From: Acidobacteriota bacterium
GTDB taxonomy: Bacteria; Acidobacteriota; Vicinamibacteria; Vicinamibacterales; 2-12-FULL-66-21
Direction: 5' to 3'
NCBI GenBank assembly: GCA_003222675.1
Contig: QHWT01000042.1
Coordinates: 1 to 64,000, forward strand
Length of the DNA stretch: 64,000 bases
The position numbers and the translations under genes are program-made. Positions 58,260-64,000 of the stretch are shown in pieces. Under the pieces are notes generated by a model. It ran no database searches, had not been told where the DNA came from, and saw nothing but the letters and a program-made list of their open reading frames with translations. The stretch's first letter is position 1. Every line of letters begins with the position of its first letter.

Positions 58260-61200
58260 GTGCGGCGGTCGATCTCGTTGTGTGTGTTGTGCGTCTCGTA
58301 TTTGGTCGCTGCCGTACCCGCGCGTGCCGCCACGTTGACGGTGTGTGCGAGCGGCTGCGGCTATTCAGATATCCAGCCGGCCATCGACGCCGCCCATTAC
58401 GGGGACACGATCTTGTTGCGCGCGGGTCAGACGTTCATCGGTCACTACAAGCTCCGCGCGAAGTTGGGCACGGGATGGATCACGATTCGCAGCGACGCGA
58501 GCGACTCACAGCTACCACCTGCGGGCACGCGTCTGATTCCATCGGATCGGCCGGGTGGCAATACCCCGACGTCTCTTCTGCCACGCATCCTCGGCAAAGG
58601 AGGGACGTTGAAGACGACGCCGGTTCTACGTACTGAACCGGGTGCACACGGCTACCGGATTCAATACGTGGAATTGGACGGCACCGCGCAGCTCGGGTAC
58701 GAGACGCTGATCTACCTCGGCGACGACACTGCCGCGGCGACGGCCTACGATCTCGCGCTGGAACACGTCTATATCCACGGTCACAAGTACAAGGGCCAGA
58801 AGCGAGGAATCTCGCTGAACAGCGGCGCCACGTCAATCACCGACAGCTACATTACCGACATCCGAGCCGTCCATGCCGACTCGCAGGCGATCGCTGCCTA
58901 CAACGGCACTGGGCCGTACACGATCACCAACAATCACCTGGAAGCCGCGGGAGAGAACATCCTGTTCGGCGGCGCCGATCCGGCGATCCCTAACCTCGTG
59001 CCCGCGGATGCGCAGATCCGCCGCAACCTGTTTACAAAACCGCTCGCGTGGCGCAACGAGATTCTCGCGATTCCCGGCGCAGTCAGAGCGGTTGCGCAGA
59101 CGGGCGGGTCGCTGACGGCGGGAACGCATTATTTCCGCGTGGTGGCGGTTATGATCACCGGCACCCGGACGGTCGTTTCGAGGCCGTCGGCGGAAGTCAG
59201 CGCGGTGGTGTCATCGAGCGGGAAAGTCACCGTGAGCTGGTCGGCGATTGCTGGTGCGGACAAGTACCGCGTCTATCGAGGCACTGCCGCCGCTGCCGAA
59301 AATGTGTACACCGAGACGGCCACAGCCGTAACGTCTCTCGCGTATACGGGCAGCGGGGAGACGGCTGGAACACCCGCTGCATCCGGCACGATGTGGGTCG
59401 TGAAGAATATTTTCGAGGTGAAGAACGGCGAACGGCTCACTGTCGACGGCAACATTTTCGAAAACATCTGGGCCTCGGGCCAGTTCGGGCACGCGATCGT
59501 CCTGACGCCGCGCAACAGCGGCGGTACGGCAACGTGGGCGCGCGTGAAGGATGTGGTGTTTACGAACAATCTGGTGCGACACGCCACGGCCGTCATGAAC
59601 ATCTCCGCCTTCGACGACAACAGTCCGAGCGGCCGGACGACCAATGTTACCGTACGAAATAACGTGTTCGAAGACATCGATCCGACCAAGTGGGGCGGCG
59701 GTGCGAAGACGTTCACTCTACAGGGCGGTCCGGCAGGCGTTATCATCGATCACAACACGATCATCGATACGAATTCATCAGTCGTGTACGCCTCGGGTGC
59801 GCCTGCGGCCGGCTTCGTCTATAGGAATAACATCTCTCGGTACGGTACGTACGGAATCATGGGCGGAGCCTCGTCGCCGGGGCTTCCAACCATCGCGCAG
59901 TATTTCCCGCAGTCGAACATCACGTGCAACGTGTTCGCGGGTGGGAAGGCGTCGCTGTACCCAACGCCGAATGCGTTTCTGACCGAGGCTCAATGGACGA
60001 CGTCGTTCATGGATTACGCCGGAGGCAACTACCAGTTGCTGCCCGACAGCGTGGTCGGATCTCTTCGGTGCGGCAACAGCATCGCAGGCGCGGACTACAA
60101 GTCCTTCACCGCCGCGCAGGGGGGCGCAGCGACACCAACCCCGACACCCGTTCCCCCGGCGACAAACGCGGCGCCGACCGCGTCGGTGGGTGGTCCTTAC
60201 GCAGGCGTACCCGGCCAGAATCTCGTCGTGGATGGATCGGGGTCCCATGATACCGACGGTACGATCGTCACATACCACTGGAGTTGGGGCGATCAGGTTC
60301 TCGTGCGTGCCGCGGACCTGTCGGGCACGGCGATTCACGGCAGCGAATGGAGCCGGTTGGCCGACGCCACGGCGGCTGGAGGCGCGGCACTGAACAATCC
60401 GGACCACGCCGTGGCAAAGCGGACGACGGCCCAGGCGACGCCAGCAAGCTACGTCGAGTTCAAGGTGTCGGTCGCCGCGGGCACACCGTACCAACTCTGG
60501 ATGCGGACGCGCGCGGCGAACGACTCGTCAGCCAACGATTCGTTGTTCGTGCAGTTCAGCGGCGCGGTGGATGCGTCTGGCGGCGCCCTTGCCAGAATCG
60601 GCACGACGAACGCGATAGCAGTCATCCTCGAGGAAGGAACCGGTGCGGGCCTGAGCGGCTGGGGATGGAACGACGGCGATTACGGAGCCCTCGCCGGACC
60701 GGTGTACTTCGCGTCGAGCGGCGCTCAGACAATACGCATCCAGCAGCGCGAGGATGGAATCGAATGGGACCAGCTCCTGCTGACCAGCGCCTCGAATGCG
60801 AGCACCAGGCCTGGGTTGCCGCGCGGAGACGCGACCATCCTGCCGACGTCCTACGGGACCGGCAGCGGCGTAACCGCGCAGCACACGTACGGGAGGCCCG
60901 GGCTCTATCCCATTACGCTGACCGTCAGCGACAACGGCGGCGCGTCAGCGGGTGCGTCGACGAGTGCAACGATCGCGTCCACGGGCTCGACGCTCGTGGC
61001 CGACGCCGGCGGCCCATACAGCGGTGGCATCAACGGCGCCGTCACATTCGCCGGCACCGGGACGCGCGTGCCGTCGGGCAGCACGGCGCAGTACGTGTGG
61101 ACCTTCGGCGATGACATCGTCCTGCACGCGTCGCAGCTGGTGATCGCCGGTTCCGCGTGGCGGAAGGTGAGCGATACGACAGCCGCAGACGGTGTCGCGA

Positions 61201-61787
61201 TTGAGAATCCGAATCTCAGCGCCGCGAAGATCACAAGTGCGAACGCGGCACCATCGAGCTACGTGGAAGGGACGTTCCGCGCAGCGGCGGGCGTGCCCTA
61301 CCGAGTGTGGCTCCGGCTGCGCGCGGCCAACGATGACTGGGCCAACGACTCTCTGTTCGTGCAGTTCTCCGGCGCCGTCACGTCGGGCGGCAGCGCGACG
61401 TCGCGTATCGGCACAACGAACGCGCTGGAGGTGGTGCTCGAAGACGGAGCCGGGGCGGGCGTGTCTCAATGGGGATGGGCCGACTCCGGATATGGAACGC
61501 TTGGCGCTCCCGTCTACTTCAATCAGGATGGCGAGCAGACGATCCGTATCCAGCAGCGTGAAGACGGCGTGCGCATCGATCAGATCGTGATCAGCACGGA
61601 TACGTACTACGACGTCGCGCCGGGGCCTCTACAGGGTGACAAGACAATCGTGCCCGTCACCGGCGCCGATGTCACCGGGGTCACGGTACACCACGCATAT
61701 CGCCGCGCCGGCGTGTATCCGATCGTCCTCCAGGTGCGATCCGGGAGCGCTGCGTCAGAGGATCGGACGACGGCCACTATCAAGTGA
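58260..61787 (+). CDS. Large beta-helix exoprotein with two split PKD domains (paralogue 3)
   Basis: About 1,175 residues. A Sec signal peptide ends near PARAA. The N-terminal 615 residues form a beta-helix like its paralogues, with a fibronectin-like insert at about residues 273-375. A Pro/Thr linker (TPTPTPVPP) leads to two units. In each, a PKD domain (GGPYAGVPGQNLVVDGSGS; HTYGRPGLYPITLTVSD) is interrupted by a domain of about 180 residues resembling a carbohydrate-binding beta-sandwich (QLWMRTRAANDSSANDSLFV). GTG 58260 follows AAGGTGG and is preferred; GTG 58251 is in frame. It probably binds or modifies the polymer outside the cell. Confidence 0.87.
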   Translation: MRRSISLCVLCVSYLVAAVPARAATLTVCASGCGYSDIQPAIDAAHYGDTILLRAGQTFIGHYKLRAKLGTGWITIRSDASDSQLPPAGTRLIPSDRPGGNTPTSLLPRILGKGGTLKTTPVLRTEPGAHGYRIQYVELDGTAQLGYETLIYLGDDTAAATAYDLALEHVYIHGHKYKGQKRGISLNSGATSITDSYITDIRAVHADSQAIAAYNGTGPYTITNNHLEAAGENILFGGADPAIPNLVPADAQIRRNLFTKPLAWRNEILAIPGAVRAVAQTGGSLTAGTHYFRVVAVMITGTRTVVSRPSAEVSAVVSSSGKVTVSWSAIAGADKYRVYRGTAAAAENVYTETATAVTSLAYTGSGETAGTPAASGTMWVVKNIFEVKNGERLTVDGNIFENIWASGQFGHAIVLTPRNSGGTATWARVKDVVFTNNLVRHATAVMNISAFDDNSPSGRTTNVTVRNNVFEDIDPTKWGGGAKTFTLQGGPAGVIIDHNTIIDTNSSVVYASGAPAAGFVYRNNISRYGTYGIMGGASSPGLPTIAQYFPQSNITCNVFAGGKASLYPTPNAFLTEAQWTTSFMDYAGGNYQLLPDSVVGSLRCGNSIAGADYKSFTAAQGGAATPTPTPVPPATNAAPTASVGGPYAGVPGQNLVVDGSGSHDTDGTIVTYHWSWGDQVLVRAADLSGTAIHGSEWSRLADATAAGGAALNNPDHAVAKRTTAQATPASYVEFKVSVAAGTPYQLWMRTRAANDSSANDSLFVQFSGAVDASGGALARIGTTNAIAVILEEGTGAGLSGWGWNDGDYGALAGPVYFASSGAQTIRIQQREDGIEWDQLLLTSASNASTRPGLPRGDATILPTSYGTGSGVTAQHTYGRPGLYPITLTVSDNGGASAGASTSATIASTGSTLVADAGGPYSGGINGAVTFAGTGTRVPSGSTAQYVWTFGDDIVLHASQLVIAGSAWRKVSDTTAADGVAIENPNLSAAKITSANAAPSSYVEGTFRAAAGVPYRVWLRLRAANDDWANDSLFVQFSGAVTSGGSATSRIGTTNALEVVLEDGAGAGVSQWGWADSGYGTLGAPVYFNQDGEQTIRIQQREDGVRIDQIVISTDTYYDVAPGPLQGDKTIVPVTGADVTGVTVHHAYRRAGVYPIVLQVRSGSAASEDRTTATIK

Positions 61788-61837
61788 GTCCTCGGTCGGA
61801 TGGCAAGCGATGCGAACGGGTAAGAGGACCGTGCCAG

Positions 61838-61860
61838 CGAGCGCGCCCCAGGCGCGCTCG
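61838..61860 (+). terminator. Perfect 10-bp hairpin after the beta-helix/PKD gene
   Basis: CGAGCGCGCC and GGCGCGCTCG pair perfectly around a CCA loop, 51 nt after the stop. No T-run follows, so factor-dependent termination or mRNA end protection is more likely than classical intrinsic termination. Confidence 0.5.
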
Positions 61861-62314
61861 TCTACGCCGTTGCCCGCCTCTACGTGCGTCTGCACGTTGA
61901 ACCCTCAGGTCCGCACCTCTCCTCGTCCGTGCTGCTGGATACGCAGCTCGCCGTGCGCTCCGCTACCACGTCGCCGAACATCTCATCGCTAGCCCCTTAT
62001 TCCGACTAGATCTCCCTCGAGCACGCCGTCTGTCACCTCCAGTTACTTGCCTGGTAACGCGGCGGACACTGCAGTCCGCCTAGAGGTGCCGAGTGCGTTC
62101 CTCGGAGCGACCGCGCGGCATCGTCGAGTCGATCGTGTCTTCATCAGGTTCATTCCCGCGATCACCGCGTGATCGTGAGCGCCGTGCGTGCTCAGACGAG
62201 GAATGAGGTCGCTCGGATTTCAAATCCGTCGCCTCGCCCCGAAACCGTAATTTCCTTCTGAGCGCGCCGCGCGAAGAAGTCGCCAATTTCAGGCCGAAAT
62301 TACGATTTCAGCCC
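61861..62314. other. Long intergenic stretch without a recognised gene
   Basis: Only minor structures are seen: a 7-bp stem GGCGGAC/GTCCGCC (62061-62080) and a 9-bp inverted repeat CGTAATTTC (62246-62254) with GAAATTACG (62296-62304). Short open frames here have no start context or recognisable product. The downstream end carries the next gene's promoter region. Confidence 0.5.
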
Positions 62315-62330
62315 CGGCACATCCGTTGCC
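62315..62330 (+). promoter_or_regulatory. Sigma-54 promoter candidate for the last beta-helix gene
   Basis: CGGCACATCCGTTGCC matches GGCAC and TTGC with exact spacing (9 of 11 scored positions). A start site near 62342 would give a 50-nt leader with AGGA before ATG 62392. Confidence 0.55.
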
Positions 62331-62391
62331 ATGACGAGGAACCGGCCGATATCCCAGGCCGCTTAATCCCAAATTTCCGCAGGAACCCGCA

Positions 62392-64000
62392 TGAGCAACA
62401 AGTCTTCGGCGGCGGCCGTAGTGTGTTTCGCGATGTGTGTCGGCGTGATCGGTGCGGCAGCGCCGGCCAGTGCGCAAGGCGGCGCAGTCATCTCTGTCGC
62501 ATCAGGTGGCGACGTGCAGGCCGCGATCAACAAAGCGGCGCCTGGCGATACCATTCAGTTGCAGCCCGGCGGCACGTACGTCGGCAACTTCGTCCTTCCG
62601 AAAAAAGCTGGAACGGCGGTGGTCACGATCCAGACGGCGCCGGACTCTCGACAGCCAGCGCAGGGCGTGCGCGTGAAGCCTTCGCATTCGCCGGCGCTCG
62701 CGCGCCTCACCTCCCCGAATTCGGATCCCGTGATGCGCACCGACACCGGCGCTCACCACTATCGGCTCATGCTGCTGGAGTTCGGTCCGAACGACCAGGG
62801 GGGCGGCGAGATCGTACAGCTCGGTCGGGCAGATGCCACTCAGACAAGCCTCGATCAGGTGCCGTACTCGTTGGTCCTCGATCGGGTGTACATCCATGGC
62901 GATCCGATCGTCGGACAGAAGCGCGGCGTTGCCCTGAACAGCGCGTCAACCGACATCGTCAACTGCTACATCTCTGATATCAAGGCCGTCGGACAGGATA
63001 CGCAGGCGATCGCCGCGATGAACGGTCCGGGACCGTACTTGATCCAGAACAACTATCTCGAAGCCGCTGCCGAGAACTTCATGGCCGGTGGTGTCGACCC
63101 GCAGATCGCGAATCTGAGCCCTTCGGACATCACGTTCCGCTACAACTACCTCTCGAAGCCCACCGCATGGCGGGCTCCGATCGTGCCGACGCCCACGAAA
63201 GTCGCGGCGGTGAGCGGAGCGGGAGCCTTACCCGCCGGGACGTACGCGTACCGCGTCGTGGCAGAGCGGCTCGTGGCCAATGCCGCCACCGCACGGTCCG
63301 ACGCATCTCCCGAAGTATCGGTGACACTTGCGGCACCAGGGGGCGTGACCGTCAGCTGGGCGCCCGTCGCGAAGGCAGTGAGTTACCGCATCTATGGACG
63401 GCTGGCCGGCAATGCCACGCAATTCTGGACCACGACCTCGACGTCGTTCGTCGATAACGACGCGGCCGGCACCGCGGGCACACCCGGGGCCGCGACGGTG
63501 TGGAGTGTCAAGAACATCTTCGAACTGAAGAACGCTCGGCGCGTGATCGTCGAGCGAAACGTCATGGAGAACAACTGGCTGGCCGCACAGCCAGGCTATG
63601 CCATCGTGTTCACGCCGCGCAACTCGGGCGGGATGTGCAACTGGTGCACCGTCGAAGACGTCACGTTCCGCTTCAACATCGTCCGGCATACCGCCGCGGG
63701 TTTCAACATCCTGGGATATGACAACGGCCATCCAAGCGGTCAGGCACATCGCATCACCATCACGGACAACCTGTTGTACGACGTAAGCAGTGCGGCCTGG
63801 GGAGGAAATGGGTGGGCCGCCCTGATGGGAGGCGGACCCGCGGACGTCGTGTTCGATCACAACACGTTCGACCACGACGGCGCGTCCGCGTTCTACGCAT
63901 ACGGATCGCCGCTGATGACGGGCATTCAAATCACGAACAATCTGCTGCGCCACAACAATTATGGAATCTTCGGTTCCGGCACGGCATATGGGAACGGGAC
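62392..64000 (+). CDS. Beta-helix exoprotein with fibronectin-like insert (paralogue 4), 3'-truncated
   Basis: 536 codons are visible and the frame is still open at the window end. The signal peptide runs to about residue 29 (PASAQ). The beta-helix start GGDVQAAINKAAPGDTIQLQ, the motif GQKRGVALNSAST and NNYLEAAAENFMAGG align with the paralogues. The fibronectin-like insert is at about residues 265-360, before WSVKNIFELKNARR. Closest in layout to the 56170 gene. ATG 62392 is chosen because AGGA lies 7 nt upstream and the signal peptide follows directly. A sigma-54 candidate stands 62-77 nt upstream. Confidence 0.88.

Noticed and set aside
61636-61992. 118-codon frame after the beta-helix/PKD gene
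   Set aside because: Half of it overlaps the PKD gene in another frame, and the composition is typical of shadow frames.

Overview
The window is GC-rich, densely packed DNA from one bacterial chromosome. The mix of genes (DnaE2 polymerase, DUF4097 and DUF882 proteins, a bacterial SET protein, an exosortase-A-type polysaccharide locus, PKD and beta-helix exoproteins) and the 4-nt gene overlaps suggest a soil or sediment Acidobacteriota, perhaps class Vicinamibacteria. That placement is inference. No rRNA, tRNA, CRISPR array or insertion sequence was recognised.

Region 1 (1-13.4 kb) is mixed housekeeping and accessory DNA. It holds a 5'-truncated dnaE2 with three in-frame repeat-derived inserts, a coupled operon (kinase-like lipoprotein, DUF4956 membrane protein, phospholipase-D-like protein), two secreted proteins including a metallophosphatase, yajQ with two radical SAM proteins, a DUF4097 protein, a Tat-exported DUF882 peptidase-like protein, a SET-domain protein and a YqiA-type esterase. 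Many gaps carry short arrays of 7- or 8-bp words, often as inverted pairs.

Region 2 (13.4-53.9 kb, all minus strand) is one large exopolysaccharide locus. In transcription order it runs: PrsR-like sigma-54 response regulator, second sigma-54 activator, degenerate GGDEF protein, Wza-like export protein, outer-membrane barrel, Wzz-like chain-length protein, BY-kinase, initiating glycosylphosphotransferase, flippase, nucleotidyltransferase, YvcK, ExeA-like ATPase, WbpA-like dehydrogenase, seven glycosyl- or glycerophosphotransferases interspersed with a Wzy/O-antigen-ligase protein, a heparinase-like protein and three asparagine-synthase-type amidotransferases, then an AlgD-like dehydrogenase. 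Its distal end is a tightly overlapping acyl module: a fused 2-oxoacid dehydrogenase E1, an E2-like protein, an acyl carrier protein, a deacetylase-fold protein and a GNAT/FemAB-like protein. No exosortase gene is visible.

Region 3 (54-64 kb, plus strand) is divergent from PrsR. It encodes a small secreted protein with a PEP-CTERM-like but PEP-less tail, then four paralogous right-handed beta-helix exoproteins. One of these is frameshifted, one has two PKD domains each split by a carbohydrate-binding-like insert, and the last runs off the window.

Unifying logic (inference): -24/-12 sigma-54 promoter matches lie in front of both regulators, an internal glycosyltransferase, the small sorting-signal protein and two beta-helix genes, plus the lipoprotein operon. 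The two sigma-54 activators probably co-regulate synthesis of a uronate- and amide-containing, possibly acylated polymer and the exoproteins that bind or modify it.
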